Positions 50,390 to 59,711 are shown, numbered from the stretch's first letter. The stretch is 64,000 bases of DNA from Marivita sp051859345 (GCF_051859345.1 NZ_JBHYFV010000006.1:62001-126000), one strand, 5' to 3'. A program made the numbers and translations. Notes: generated by a model not told the origin, from the sequence alone.

Positions 50390-50806
50390 ATGTTGTCCAT
50401 TGGTCAGCTTTCGCAACAAACCGGCGTCAAGGTGCCGACGATCCGCTATTATGAAGAGATCGGGCTGATGCCTTCAGCGGGCCGAACCGGTGGCAATCAA
50501 AGGCGCTATGACAGAATAGGGCTGGATCGTCTGGGCTTTATCAAACATGCCCGCGATCTCGGGTTTTCAATCGACGCGATCAAGTCGCTGATCGACCTGC
50601 AAGACCATCCCGACAGAAGCTGTGCCGAAGCGAATGTGATTGCCCGAACCCAACTGGCCGACGTGTCCAGAAAGATCTCCAGATTGCGTGCTCTGGAACA
50701 AGAACTTGAACGCATCACGCAGGGATGTTCCGGCGACGGCATATCCGGTGACTGTTATGTGTTGACCTCGCTCTCCGATCACGGCCTCTGCGAAACACCT
50801 CATTGA
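50390..50806 (+). CDS. MerR-family metal-responsive regulator (ZntR/CadR type)
   Basis: A 138-residue MerR regulator. HTH in LSIGQLSQQTGVKVPTIRYYEEIGL, a coiled-coil dimerisation helix, and metal-binding cysteines: C in DRSCAEAN and the C-terminal GCSGDGISGDC (C-x8-C, like ZntR). It activates the divergent CDF exporter, by DNA distortion at the dyad between them. Probable ligands are Zn(II) or Cd(II). Confidence 0.93.
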   Translation: MLSIGQLSQQTGVKVPTIRYYEEIGLMPSAGRTGGNQRRYDRIGLDRLGFIKHARDLGFSIDAIKSLIDLQDHPDRSCAEANVIARTQLADVSRKISRLRALEQELERITQGCSGDGISGDCYVLTSLSDHGLCETPH

Positions 50807-50810
50807 GCGT

Positions 50811-50840
50811 AAAAAGGCCGGACACTTCTGCCCGACCTTT
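50811..50840 (-). terminator. Intrinsic terminator of the 5'-nucleotidase gene
   Basis: On the minus strand, AAAGGTCGG...CCGGCCTTT stem (one T-G wobble) followed by TTTA; between convergent merR and nucleotidase genes. Confidence 0.65.
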
Positions 50841-50895
50841 CAATCATGCTCAACTCATCCACAGATCGGACAGGACTGTCCGACCGGCGCGACGG

Positions 50896-52455
50896 TTACT
50901 GGTTCACGGTGATCCGGCCATCCGTGTAAGGCTGGTACGGCGCGTTTTCCGCAAGGTATTCAGCCGTCACATCCGCCAGATCGGGGCCGAAGTCATAGGC
51001 GTTGTCCGCATTGACGAACATCGCGAATCCGTCGCCGCCATTGCGCACAAAGTTGTTGGACACCGCGCCATAAACCTTGTCCATCTCGATTGGCGCACCA
51101 CCAACCATCAGGTCAGAGACACGGCTTCCCGGCTCCTTGCTCAGATCGGCGGTAAAGCTCATGCCCGCCACCTGAAGGAACCGGCCAGAGCCGTCAGCAA
51201 CCTGGCTCACGGCGTTCTCAAGCGCAGCGACAAGCGTTTCGCCGGTGATCTGGAAAGTGGACAGCGTGTTCTGGAACGGCAGCACGGTCAGCACTTCGCC
51301 CATCGTCACGTCACCCGCGTCGATCGAGGCGCGCAGACCGCCACTGTTGGCCAGCGCGACGTCGATGCCCTGATCCTTGACACGTTCGAGCATGGCATCG
51401 GCCACCAGATTGCCCATCGAGCATTCCATCACCCGGCAAACATCGCGGTTGCCTTCGATCGCTTCGGCGGTCGAGGCCACAACCTTGTTGCGGATCTCGT
51501 CAAGCGGTGCCGCCGCTTCGGTGATCCGCGCCTTGGTCGCTTCGTCCTCGGCCACGGCAGCATCCATGATCAATGGCGCACCGGCGGCTTCGGTCACGTT
51601 GCCCTCGTCGTCGAAGGTCACGTTCAACTCGCCCAGGAACTTGCCATAGGCATAGGCCTGCACGATGGCGGTGCTGCCGACCATTGTCGGATAGCTGCCG
51701 GCTGCGCCATCCATGTCCCCCAAAAGGGTGTTGGAGTGGCCGCCGACAATCACATCGACCCCGGTGGTGTTCTCGGCCACGCGAATGTCGGTGTTGTAGC
51801 CCGAATGGCTGAGCACGATGATCTTGTTCACACCTTCCTCGGTCAGGCGATCCACCTCTTGCTGCACGGCACCCACCGGATCGGTGAAGATCACGTTTGG
51901 ACCGGGGCTGGCCAGTTCGGGTGTGTCCTGCGGTGTCAGGCCGATCAGACCCAGCTTTTCGCCGCCACGTTCGATGATCACAGATTTCTGGATCGCGTCG
52001 GCCAGCTGCGCCTCCCCCGAGATATCGGCATTCGACATCAGAACAGGGAATTGCACCGAATCAACAAAGCCGCGCAGAACCTCGGGGCCATCGTCGAATT
52101 CGTGGTTGCCCACGGTCATCGCGTCATAGCCCATCTGGTTCATCATCTCGGCCGCCAGCATGCCCTTGTAATAGGTGTAGAACAGCGTGCCCTGGAACTG
52201 GTCGCCGCCATCCACAAGGATGTGGTTGTTGGTGCGGGCCTTGGCGTCCCCGATGGCAGTCATCAGACGCGCTGAACCACCAAAGCATTCGCCGGCGGTG
52301 TTATCCTCGGCGGAACAACCGGAATCATAGGCGCTGATCGGCTCGAACCGGGCGTGGAAATCGTTGGTGTGCAGGATGGTCAGGGAATAATCCGCCTGAG
52401 CCACCCCTGCTGTCAGCGCCAGGGCTGCGGCGCTGCTGAGTAGTCGATATGACAT
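50896..52455 (-). CDS. Periplasmic 5'-nucleotidase/metallophosphatase (UshA-like)
   Basis: A 519-residue exported two-domain enzyme. Signal peptide MSYRLLSSAAALALTAGVAQA, metallophosphoesterase motifs TNDFHARF, DGGDQFQGT, GNHEFDDG and GGHSNT, then the C-terminal substrate domain with NSGGLRA. It hydrolyses nucleotides in the periplasm for phosphate and nucleoside scavenging. AGAGGA precedes ATG 52455. Confidence 0.93.
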   Translation of the reverse strand: MSYRLLSSAAALALTAGVAQADYSLTILHTNDFHARFEPISAYDSGCSAEDNTAGECFGGSARLMTAIGDAKARTNNHILVDGGDQFQGTLFYTYYKGMLAAEMMNQMGYDAMTVGNHEFDDGPEVLRGFVDSVQFPVLMSNADISGEAQLADAIQKSVIIERGGEKLGLIGLTPQDTPELASPGPNVIFTDPVGAVQQEVDRLTEEGVNKIIVLSHSGYNTDIRVAENTTGVDVIVGGHSNTLLGDMDGAAGSYPTMVGSTAIVQAYAYGKFLGELNVTFDDEGNVTEAAGAPLIMDAAVAEDEATKARITEAAAPLDEIRNKVVASTAEAIEGNRDVCRVMECSMGNLVADAMLERVKDQGIDVALANSGGLRASIDAGDVTMGEVLTVLPFQNTLSTFQITGETLVAALENAVSQVADGSGRFLQVAGMSFTADLSKEPGSRVSDLMVGGAPIEMDKVYGAVSNNFVRNGGDGFAMFVNADNAYDFGPDLADVTAEYLAENAPYQPYTDGRITVNQ

Positions 52456-52623
52456 GTGAGTCCTCTCTGTCGTCGTGTTATCGTTTATGGCGCAATCGTG
52501 CATCGCCACGCGGGGGGAGTCAAAACTTACGCAAGGGCCCCCGCAATTTTGCCTCTAACGCGCCCCTTCAACAGGCAGATGACATGGCTTGACGCGGCGG
52601 CGCGCAAGCGGCACATCGCGGGC

Positions 52624-52959
52624 ATGATCTACAAAATCCTCCGCTCTGACGAATGGGCCGCGTTGCAGGCCAGTGGCGAAACCGTCGGTGCCCCGATCGA
52701 CGGGGCCGATGGCTATGTGCATTTCTCGACCGCCACGCAGGCCGCCGAGACCGCCGCCAAGCATTTCGCGGGCATCGACGGCCTGATGTTGCTGGCCTAT
52801 GACGAGGCCGCCATGATCGGCGATCTGCGCTGGGAACCGTCCCGCGGAGGCGCGCTCTTTCCGCATCTCTATGGCCCCTTGCGCCTTGCCGACATGGTCT
52901 GGGCGAAACCGCTGCCTTTGGGCGACACGGGCCACATCTTTCCGGACGACCTTGCATGA
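52624..52959 (+). CDS. DUF952 protein
   Basis: A 111-residue DUF952 protein: MIYKILRSDEWAALQASGE, DGYVHFSTATQAAETAAKHF, LRWEPSRGGALFPHLYGPL are family signatures. The fold is ADP-ribosyltransferase-like with an H-Y/F-H pattern, but no activity is established. It overlaps pyrD by 4 bp (ATGA), so they are translationally coupled, a common arrangement in Rhodobacterales. Confidence 0.9.
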   Translation: MIYKILRSDEWAALQASGETVGAPIDGADGYVHFSTATQAAETAAKHFAGIDGLMLLAYDEAAMIGDLRWEPSRGGALFPHLYGPLRLADMVWAKPLPLGDTGHIFPDDLA

Positions 52960-54005
52960 GCGCCCTTGAACAGGCCGGTCTGCGCCTGCTGCACCGGTTC
53001 GATCCCGAAACGGCCCATGGTCTGGCGCTACGGGCCTTGCAACTGGGCCTGTCTCCAACCACCGGCACGGTCACCAGCACACGCTTGCGTACATCGCTGG
53101 CCGGTCTGACGCTGGCCAACCCCGTGGGCCTTGCCGCCGGGTTTGACAAGAACGCAACTGCCCTAAGACCCCTGTCCCGCGCAGGGTTCGGCTTTATCGA
53201 GGTCGGCGCCGCAACCCCAAGGCCGCAACGCGGCAATCCCAAACCCCGGCTTTTTCGCCTGAGCGAAGATCGCGCCGTGATCAATCGCTTCGGGTTCAAC
53301 AATGACGGCATGACGACCATCGCCTCGAGGCTGAAAGACCGCCCGCGTGACGCGATCATCGGTCTCAACCTTGGTGCCAACAAGGACAGCGACAACCGCG
53401 CGGGTGACTTCGCAACGGTGCTGGCCACATGCGCCCCGCATCTCGACTTTGCCACCGTCAACGTCAGTTCGCCCAACACCGAAAAACTGCGCGACCTTCA
53501 GGGCAAGGCGGCGCTGTCGGCCCTGCTCTCCGGGGTGATGGACACCAATAAAAGCCTCGAACGCCCGATTCCGATTTTCCTCAAGATCGCGCCTGACCTG
53601 AGCGAGACCGAAATCACCGACATTGCCGAGGTCGCATTGACCTGTGGCATCGACGGGTTGATCGCCACCAACACCACCACACAGAACCGCGATGGCCTCC
53701 TGTCGGTGCATGCGCAGGAAAAGGGTGGTCTGTCGGGCGCGCCATTGTTCGAGACATCCACCCGCGTCCTGGCGCAGCTTTACCGCGCGACCCAAGGTAA
53801 ACTTCCGATCATCGGCGTCGGCGGCATCGCTTCGGCCAAGGACGCCTATGCCAAGATCAAGGCAGGTGCATCTGCGATCCAGCTTTACTCGGCCCTGACG
53901 TATAGAGGCCTTGGGCTGGTCCCGGAAATCGCAACCGGACTCGATGCCCTGCTCAAGCGCGATGGATACGCAAATGTTGCAGAGGCTGTCGGTTCGGGAC
54001 ACTGA
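52956..54005 (+). CDS. pyrD: Dihydroorotate dehydrogenase (quinone)
   Basis: A 349-residue class 2 DHODH of pyrimidine synthesis. The N-terminal amphipathic helix for quinone/membrane contact (QAGLRLLHRFDPETAHGLAL), FMN-binding LAAGFDKNA, GLNLGANKDS, active-site Ser in VNVSSPNT and the FMN-phosphate loop IGVGGIAS are present. It is membrane-associated and reduces ubiquinone. Confidence 0.95.
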   Translation: MSALEQAGLRLLHRFDPETAHGLALRALQLGLSPTTGTVTSTRLRTSLAGLTLANPVGLAAGFDKNATALRPLSRAGFGFIEVGAATPRPQRGNPKPRLFRLSEDRAVINRFGFNNDGMTTIASRLKDRPRDAIIGLNLGANKDSDNRAGDFATVLATCAPHLDFATVNVSSPNTEKLRDLQGKAALSALLSGVMDTNKSLERPIPIFLKIAPDLSETEITDIAEVALTCGIDGLIATNTTTQNRDGLLSVHAQEKGGLSGAPLFETSTRVLAQLYRATQGKLPIIGVGGIASAKDAYAKIKAGASAIQLYSALTYRGLGLVPEIATGLDALLKRDGYANVAEAVGSGH

Positions 54006-54109
54006 TCCCGGATCTTCTCAGGTTCAAGAATATCTTGGCGAAGGCCGAAGGCCGGGGACAGAGCCCGATTTTCCGTCAATAGATACTCCCGGACCTGTAG
54101 ACGCGTCCG

Positions 54110-54766
54110 CTACCGCATCACCGGACTGCGCGTCGCCTCGACAAATGACCGGATCAGACCGGAGTCCTTGATCCCCGGCGATGCTTCGACCCCCGAGGAC
54201 ACATCGACCTGCTTGGCACCAGTGAGGGCAATCGCTTGTGCCACGTTCTCGGGCGTCAACCCGCCTGCCAGCATCCACGGAACCGACCAGCGCCGTGCAG
54301 AGATCAACCGCCAGTCAAATGTCACGCCATTGCCACCCGGCAGAACCGCGGTCTTGGGTGGTTTCGCATCGACCAGGATCTGGTCCGCCACTTCGGCATA
54401 GAGGTCCAGCGCCGCCACGTCTTCGGAATCCGCCACGCCCACCGCCTTTATCACCGGCAAGCCATAGCGCACCCGAACCTCTGTCACGCGCGCCGGGCTC
54501 TCGCCGCCATGCAACTGGATAAAGTCCAGCGGCACCTGTGCCATCAGGTCGTCGAGAAAGGCATCATCCGCATTCACCACCAGACCAACCTTGGCAAGAC
54601 CGATCGGGGCCTCGACGGCCAGGTTTCGGGCCACGTCGAACGATACGAAACGAGGGCTTTTGGGAAAGAAGTTCAGGCCGATATAGGCCGCGCCCGCCTC
54701 GGCGCAGGCAGCTACGTCCTCGGGCCGGGTCAGCCCGCAGATTTTTGTGCGAATTCCGGGGGTCAT
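54110..54766 (-). CDS. trpF: Phosphoribosylanthranilate isomerase
   Basis: A 218-residue TIM barrel for the third step of tryptophan synthesis. Catalytic Cys in IKICGLTR-type motif (TKICGLTRPED), FFPKSPRF, QLHGGE, and the catalytic Asp in ILVDAKPP; the phosphate-binding LAGGLTPENV and VDVSSGVE end the barrel. No trpB follows; it is adjacent to lapA and ihfB, a Rhodobacterales order (ihfB-lapA-trpF). Confidence 0.95.
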   Translation of the reverse strand: MTPGIRTKICGLTRPEDVAACAEAGAAYIGLNFFPKSPRFVSFDVARNLAVEAPIGLAKVGLVVNADDAFLDDLMAQVPLDFIQLHGGESPARVTEVRVRYGLPVIKAVGVADSEDVAALDLYAEVADQILVDAKPPKTAVLPGGNGVTFDWRLISARRWSVPWMLAGGLTPENVAQAIALTGAKQVDVSSGVEASPGIKDSGLIRSFVEATRSPVMR

Positions 54767-54775
54767 GGAACGGGT

Positions 54776-55126
54776 CTAACTGGCCTCGTCAAGAAGTGCC
54801 AGAACCTCGTCCTTGTCCTTGTCCCGCTCCGCCTTGGTGCGACGCAGTTCGCGTTCAAGCTTCTTGACCTCGGCCTGACGTTGGGCTGCCGCCGCACGAT
54901 GCTTGTGTTCACGCAGCCATTCCCAGACAAAGCCAATCAACAGTCCGGCGATGATCCCGCCAAAGATCACGATGAACAGGGGCAGTTCGACCGACCGGTT
55001 CATTCCTGTCAGATCGGCCATGCCCGATGGCAACAGCTGAAGCATGACCATGCCACGGTTTGCCAAAGCCACGGACACCAGCACGATGGCCAGAACCGCA
55101 AGAAATGCATAGCGAATGTATCGCAT
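54776..55126 (-). CDS. LapA-domain (DUF1049) membrane protein
   Basis: A 116-residue LapA-like inner-membrane protein: two membrane helices (about residues 3-22 and 47-70) followed by a charged coiled coil (REHKHRAAAAQRQAEVKKLEREL). In E. coli LapA is part of LPS assembly regulation. It lies between ihfB and trpF with 6-9 bp gaps, so the three form one operon. Confidence 0.9.
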   Translation of the reverse strand: MRYIRYAFLAVLAIVLVSVALANRGMVMLQLLPSGMADLTGMNRSVELPLFIVIFGGIIAGLLIGFVWEWLREHKHRAAAAQRQAEVKKLERELRRTKAERDKDKDEVLALLDEAS

Positions 55127-55132
55127 CAGTTT

Positions 55133-55414
55133 TTACTTCCCGTTTAATCTGTCTCGCAGCAGCTTGCCGGTCTTGAAGAACGGCACATGTTTTTCCTCGA
55201 CCTCGACCGCCTCACCCGTGCGGGGATTGCGTCCCACACGCGCCTCACGCCGTTTGACCGAGAACGCACCGAAGCCGCGAAGCTCCACCCGATCACCCCG
55301 CGCCATGGCGTCGATGATTTCTTCAAAAATGGTGTTCACAATACGTTCAACATCGCGCTGGTACAAATGCGGATTGTCGTCGGCAATTTTTTGAATCAAC
55401 TCAGACCTTATCAT
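55133..55414 (-). CDS. ihfB: Integration host factor subunit beta
   Basis: A 93-residue HU/IHF-fold DNA-bending protein. Features are MIRSELIQKIADDNPHLYQRDVERIV, the GFGAFSVKRREARVGRNPRTGE DNA-wrapping arm with its proline, and the PFFKTGKLLRDRLN C-terminus. It bends DNA at IHF sites in a heterodimer with IhfA. The ATG at 55414 has GAGG just upstream. It heads the ihfB-lapA-trpF operon. Confidence 0.96.
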   Translation of the reverse strand: MIRSELIQKIADDNPHLYQRDVERIVNTIFEEIIDAMARGDRVELRGFGAFSVKRREARVGRNPRTGEAVEVEEKHVPFFKTGKLLRDRLNGK

Positions 55415-55737
55415 AGCCTCGCATCCCCTTGGTCGAACACAACTTTGAACTGTGTTCTTGCGACCGAGTATACGCAGGACATCGCAAGACGGAAACCATA
55501 GCCTTTGCGACAAAGTCAGAAAGTTGTGGCATATGAGGTGCTTCAGGGCCGTTCCCGGTCTCGATTTCCGGCGAACTGTCGCCGACGGGCGTCTTCTGCC
55601 GTGTTGAGATCACATTACGATTCGGGTCGACAAACCGTGCCAAACCGGGTGTGATCACGCCCCGAACCGGGACTTGGGGCTGGACTTCTGCCATGCCGCT
55701 GGCTCATTACGGGCGCATCATTTCGGAGGGGGAAATA
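55415..55737. other. Divergent intergenic region between ihfB and FAH gene
   Basis: A 323-bp region with no convincing gene; short frames here lack ribosome sites and family resemblance. It holds a perfect GAACACA-N9-TGTGTTC inverted repeat (55435-55457), extendable by GGTCG/CGACC pairing to 55431-55465, about 20-50 bp ahead of ihfB. GGAGGGGG precedes the FAH gene ATG. Confidence 0.6.
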
Positions 55738-56583
55738 ATGAAATTGCTGCGTTTTGGAGAGACCGGAACAGAAAAGCCCGGATTGCTGGATGATGGTGGC
55801 ACGATCCGCGATCTGTCCGCCCATGTCGATGATATCGCCGGTGCCGACCTGTCCGATGCCGTTCTGGAGCGACTGCGCGCAATTGACCCGGACACCTTGC
55901 CGATTGTCGATTCAACATCCCGGATCGGGCCCTGTGTCGGCAATGTCGGCAAACTGATCGGCATTGGCCTCAATTTTGCGGACCACGCGGCCGAAGCCAA
56001 CATGGCGCTGCCCGAAGAACCGATTGTGTTCTTCAAGGCCACGTCCTGCATCTCGGGGCCCAACGATCCTGTGCATATCCCGCGCGGATCGAACAAGACC
56101 GACTGGGAGGTCGAACTTGGTGTCGTGATCGGGACCACCGCGAAATATGTGACCGAAGCAGACGCACTGAACCACGTTGCCGGGTATTGCATCGTCAATG
56201 ATGTCAGTGAGCGCGATTTTCAGCTGCACCGCTCGGGCCAATGGGTCAAAGGCAAATCCGCAGACACTTTCGGCCCGCTGGGCCCTTGGCTGGTGACGCG
56301 CGATGCCATCGCCGACCCGCAGGACCTTGCCATGACGCTGACCGTGAACGGCAAGACCATGCAGGACGGATCGACCCGGACCATGCATTTTTCAGTCGCA
56401 ACCGTGATCGCGCATCTGTCACAGTTCATGACCCTGCATCCGGGTGACGTCATTGCAACCGGGACACCTCCGGGTGTCGGCATGGGTCTGAACCCCCCGG
56501 TTTTCCTCAAACCGGGGGATGAAATGACGCTGGCCATCGAAGGGCTTGGCACGCAGCGTCAAAGCGTCATTGCAGCACCATAG
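55738..56583 (+). CDS. Fumarylacetoacetate hydrolase (FAH) family protein
   Basis: A 281-residue FAH-fold enzyme. Metal-binding and catalytic regions: IGLNFADHAAEA, EEPIVFFKATS, DWEVELGVVIG (E-x-E metal site), VNDVSERDFQ, KGKSADTFGPLGPWLV and ATGTPPGVGMG. Members cleave or decarboxylate acylpyruvates and oxaloacetate, or tautomerise oxaloacetate. It is convergent with the tct operon and may process oxaloacetate released by the citryl-CoA-lyase-like enzyme there. Confidence 0.92.
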   Translation: MKLLRFGETGTEKPGLLDDGGTIRDLSAHVDDIAGADLSDAVLERLRAIDPDTLPIVDSTSRIGPCVGNVGKLIGIGLNFADHAAEANMALPEEPIVFFKATSCISGPNDPVHIPRGSNKTDWEVELGVVIGTTAKYVTEADALNHVAGYCIVNDVSERDFQLHRSGQWVKGKSADTFGPLGPWLVTRDAIADPQDLAMTLTVNGKTMQDGSTRTMHFSVATVIAHLSQFMTLHPGDVIATGTPPGVGMGLNPPVFLKPGDEMTLAIEGLGTQRQSVIAAP

Positions 56584-56699
56584 ACCGTACGGTTGGTCGG
56601 CGGCTTTCGCGTCCTGCGTACGAGGCCGTCGCGCCAATCGCGCTGTGTGGCTGTTGATGCAAGATGGTCAGCCACCGGATTTGAGCAGCGCCGGTGTCG

Positions 56700-57734
56700 T
56701 CAAAGTGACCGGTGACGCATCACAAACATTGGGATCAATATCCCAAGAACAAGCAGCCGAAAAACGTGATGTCCTGCAACGAAGGCAGGCTCCAAACCCG
56801 TTTCCACGGCAAGCGCAGCCATGATCTCGACCCCGCCCGGAGCAAACGCCAGCAGGAGCGCAGCCGGCGGCAAGCCGGTGATCCGCGCTGCAACAATCGC
56901 TCCAACAGCCGCAACGGCGCAGACCATCAAGGTCAGGACAACACCCGCAGACAGGGCGCTGGCAAGTTCGCGTTTGCCAAACCCGCGGAACCGCGTGCCG
57001 ATCAATGACCCCATACAGACAAACGCCGCAACCGTGAGCCATGACGGAATTGCTCCGGGCGTGACGCTGGTCCCATGACCGACGCTCGAGACAAGCATTG
57101 CCCCGATCAAAAGTGGTGCCGGCACCTGCAAGCGCTTGAACAGAAGCCCTGCGGCAATCGCCACCGGAAAGGTCATGGCAAGTGCCAAGGGTGCAATCGT
57201 GCCGTGATCGACAAGCCGCGACGTCCCCGCAACCCCCCAGAACGAGACCAGAACCGGCACCAGGAGGGTCAGAAGAAGCACCCGAACGGACTGCACCAAG
57301 GCGACCTGCCGAACATCAGCGGCGATGTCCGCAGAGATGCTTAGAACATAACTCAGGTGTCCGGGCGCGGCCGACATGAGCGCAGTCATCCTGTCAAAGC
57401 CGAAACCGCGCATCAGGACGGTCTTGCCCAGCATCAGCGCCACAAGAAGCGTGGTGCCAAGCACAAACAGCGACAAGGGCCATGCCATTGCGGTGTCGAT
57501 CACCTCTGGTGTCACGGTGCTTCCGATTGTGATTCCGATCAGCAGAAACACCCCGTCGCGCAGAAGTGGCGGGATCATCGTCGGCATGCCAAGGATTGTC
57601 GCCACGGACACAGCAGCCGCTGGTCCGGTCAGCACCGCCGCCGGAAAGCCGATCAGCCAGAACAGCGCCGCACCCGCTGCACCGACCGCCAGCGTTCCAA
57701 GCGCCTCGACCCAGGCGCGCTTATTCCCCATCAT
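56700..57734 (-). CDS. AbrB-type (PF05145) membrane protein
   Basis: A 344-residue membrane protein with two tandem AbrB/ammonia-monooxygenase-like repeats, about 10 helices. Repeated GP-AAVSVA/APGHLSYVLSISAD and APGGVEIMAALAVETG segments mark each half. Despite the database name AbrB regulator it is a transporter-like protein. It is the last gene of the tct operon, overlapping the lyase stop by 14 bp, so it may move a product or related acid. Confidence 0.87.
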   Translation of the reverse strand: MMGNKRAWVEALGTLAVGAAGAALFWLIGFPAAVLTGPAAAVSVATILGMPTMIPPLLRDGVFLLIGITIGSTVTPEVIDTAMAWPLSLFVLGTTLLVALMLGKTVLMRGFGFDRMTALMSAAPGHLSYVLSISADIAADVRQVALVQSVRVLLLTLLVPVLVSFWGVAGTSRLVDHGTIAPLALAMTFPVAIAAGLLFKRLQVPAPLLIGAMLVSSVGHGTSVTPGAIPSWLTVAAFVCMGSLIGTRFRGFGKRELASALSAGVVLTLMVCAVAAVGAIVAARITGLPPAALLLAFAPGGVEIMAALAVETGLEPAFVAGHHVFRLLVLGILIPMFVMRHRSL

Positions 57735-58500
57735 AGGTCCAAAGATAGGCTGGCGGCGTCGGCCCCTTGTTGCGCCCGCCCTGCTGCATCTGTTCCCACG
57801 AATGTGCCAGCAGCCCGACAGAGCGCGACAGGCAAAAAAAGCCCCGCGCCAAAGGTGCCGGGCAATCCAGTTCAGCATAGATTACCGCCGTGGCTCCATC
57901 AATGTTCATCGGCACCGGCGCACCGCGTTTCGCTGCCAGATGGGCTTCGATGGCGCGGGCTGCTGCGGCATATGTGCCGGACACGGCGCCGGTTGCGGTG
58001 GCATCGTCCACCAGTTCCAGAAGGCGCAAAGCGCGGGGATCGGCAGGTGTGTGAAAGCGGTGCCCGAACCCCGGCAGATAGCGACCATGTTCGGCCTGCC
58101 AGGTGTCGAGCGTGTCAGCCAACGCTTCGGGTCCGGCATTCGCGACGCCGTGATACAGCGCGACCGCCTGCTCTCCTGCTCCGCCATGCACATTGCCAAG
58201 CATGTTCAGCCCGGTGGCCATTGCCGATTGCAACCCAACCCCGCAGGTCGCGGCCATGCGCGCAGCGGCGATCGAAGGGGCTTGCGGACCGTGATCCACG
58301 GCTGCCACCAAGGCCGCCTCGAACAGCGCGGCGCGCGCACCCTCGATGGTCTCACCGGTCACCATCAGCCAGATCATCTGGGCAAAGCCGGTTCTCCCGA
58401 TCAAATCCTGTACGGGGTGACCGCGCAGGTGAATGCGGCCCGGTTCCATGTCGATGATTTTTGTTCGCCACCAATCGGCAACGTCATGCCCGTCGTTCAA
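57721..58500 (-). CDS. Citryl-CoA lyase-like short citrate-synthase-fold enzyme
   Basis: A 259-residue all-helical protein of the citrate synthase superfamily, far shorter than citrate synthase (about 430). The three catalytic positions are kept: His in NVHGGAG, His in FGHRFH and Asp in NIDGATAV. Short members like this cleave citryl-CoA (or a related hydroxyacyl-CoA) rather than condense. Its stop overlaps the AbrB gene and its start overlaps the CoA-transferase stop, so all are coupled. It probably cleaves the CoA ester made by that transferase to acetyl-CoA and oxaloacetate. Confidence 0.85.
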   Translation of the reverse strand: MNDGHDVADWWRTKIIDMEPGRIHLRGHPVQDLIGRTGFAQMIWLMVTGETIEGARAALFEAALVAAVDHGPQAPSIAAARMAATCGVGLQSAMATGLNMLGNVHGGAGEQAVALYHGVANAGPEALADTLDTWQAEHGRYLPGFGHRFHTPADPRALRLLELVDDATATGAVSGTYAAAARAIEAHLAAKRGAPVPMNIDGATAVIYAELDCPAPLARGFFCLSRSVGLLAHSWEQMQQGGRNKGPTPPAYLWTYDGE

Positions 58501-59711
58501 ATCACGCCCTCCGCTCGCAACTGCGCGATGTCTTCGCCGGAATAGCCCAGATCACGCAGGATGTCCTCGCTGTCGGCACCAAGTTCCGGTGGCGGCGTTG
58601 TCACGGCTGGACGGCCCCCGTCGATCATTGCGCCGATGCGGGCCACGTCAATCGCACGGCCAACGCCCGGCACGTCTTCGAACCGCGTCAGAAACGCGCG
58701 ACCTGCCACCTGTGGATGCGCAAGGATGTCCGGCACGCGCATCACGGCCCCCGACGGTACACCGGCCGCGTTCAATTCCCGCGCCCAATCTTCCGCCGGG
58801 CGGGTTGTCAGCACGGTTTCCAGTTCGGCCTTGAGGCGCAGCCGGTTGCGTTTGCGATCTTCACGCGTGGCGAAAGCGGGCATCTCGAGAAGGTCAACCC
58901 GCCCCAGATGGGTGGCCAGAATTTCCCACTGTTCGTCTTTGTTCGCGGCAATATTCATCAGTCCGTCGGCACATTGAAACGCGCCGGATGGTGCCGATGT
59001 GGGATTCTCGTTGCCAAGTGGCACAGGGTCCACCCCACCGATCAGGTGGTTGGACACAATCCAACCCATGGTCGCCAGCACGGACTCCAACATCGAGACG
59101 TCGATGAACCCGCCACGCGTCGGCGCGTTCAGCGCGGCGCAGATCATCATTGCGGCGGTCAATCCGCCAACTGTATCGCCAATTGGATAGCCCACGCGCA
59201 AGGGCGCGCTTTGGGCATCGCCAGTGATGGACATCACACCTGACAGCCCCTGGATGATCTGATCATAGGCGGGTCGGTCCGCCCAGGGACCGTCCTGCCC
59301 GAAGCCAGAGATCGCGCAGTAGATCAGCCCGGCATTTTCTGCCTTCAGCGTCTCGTACCCAAGGCCGAGCCGGTCCATGACGCCGGGACGGAAGTTTTCG
59401 ACCACCACATCCGCCGTCCTGACAAGGCGCTGGAATGCAGCCTTGCCGCGCGGGTCCTTGAGGTTCAGCGCAAGCGACTTCTTTCCGGCATTCTGCGCCA
59501 GAAAGCTGATCCCCATGCCACGCGCCGACAGGTCCGGATCAGCGCCAAGATTGCGGGCCAGATCGCCCTTGCCGACCGCTTCGACCTTGATCACCTCTGC
59601 ACCCAGATGGGCAAGTTGATGACAGGCGAAAGGACCGGCAAGAACATTGGTCAGGTCAAGCACACGGATCTTGGAAAGGGGCCTTCGTGCCGCCTCGCCG
59701 TCAGTCACCAT
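58497..59711 (-). CDS. CaiB/BaiF family CoA-transferase
   Basis: A 404-residue class III CoA-transferase. Signature sequences are VLDLTNVLAGPFACHQLAHLGAEVIKVE, LNLKDPRGKAAF, VVENFRPGVMDRLGLGYE and the catalytic Asp in PIGDTVGG. It moves CoA between carboxylic acids. It starts (ATG 59711, GAGGG 9 nt upstream) within the last codons of tctA. I infer it activates the imported tricarboxylate. Confidence 0.92.
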   Translation of the reverse strand: MVTDGEAARRPLSKIRVLDLTNVLAGPFACHQLAHLGAEVIKVEAVGKGDLARNLGADPDLSARGMGISFLAQNAGKKSLALNLKDPRGKAAFQRLVRTADVVVENFRPGVMDRLGLGYETLKAENAGLIYCAISGFGQDGPWADRPAYDQIIQGLSGVMSITGDAQSAPLRVGYPIGDTVGGLTAAMMICAALNAPTRGGFIDVSMLESVLATMGWIVSNHLIGGVDPVPLGNENPTSAPSGAFQCADGLMNIAANKDEQWEILATHLGRVDLLEMPAFATREDRKRNRLRLKAELETVLTTRPAEDWARELNAAGVPSGAVMRVPDILAHPQVAGRAFLTRFEDVPGVGRAIDVARIGAMIDGGRPAVTTPPPELGADSEDILRDLGYSGEDIAQLRAEGVI

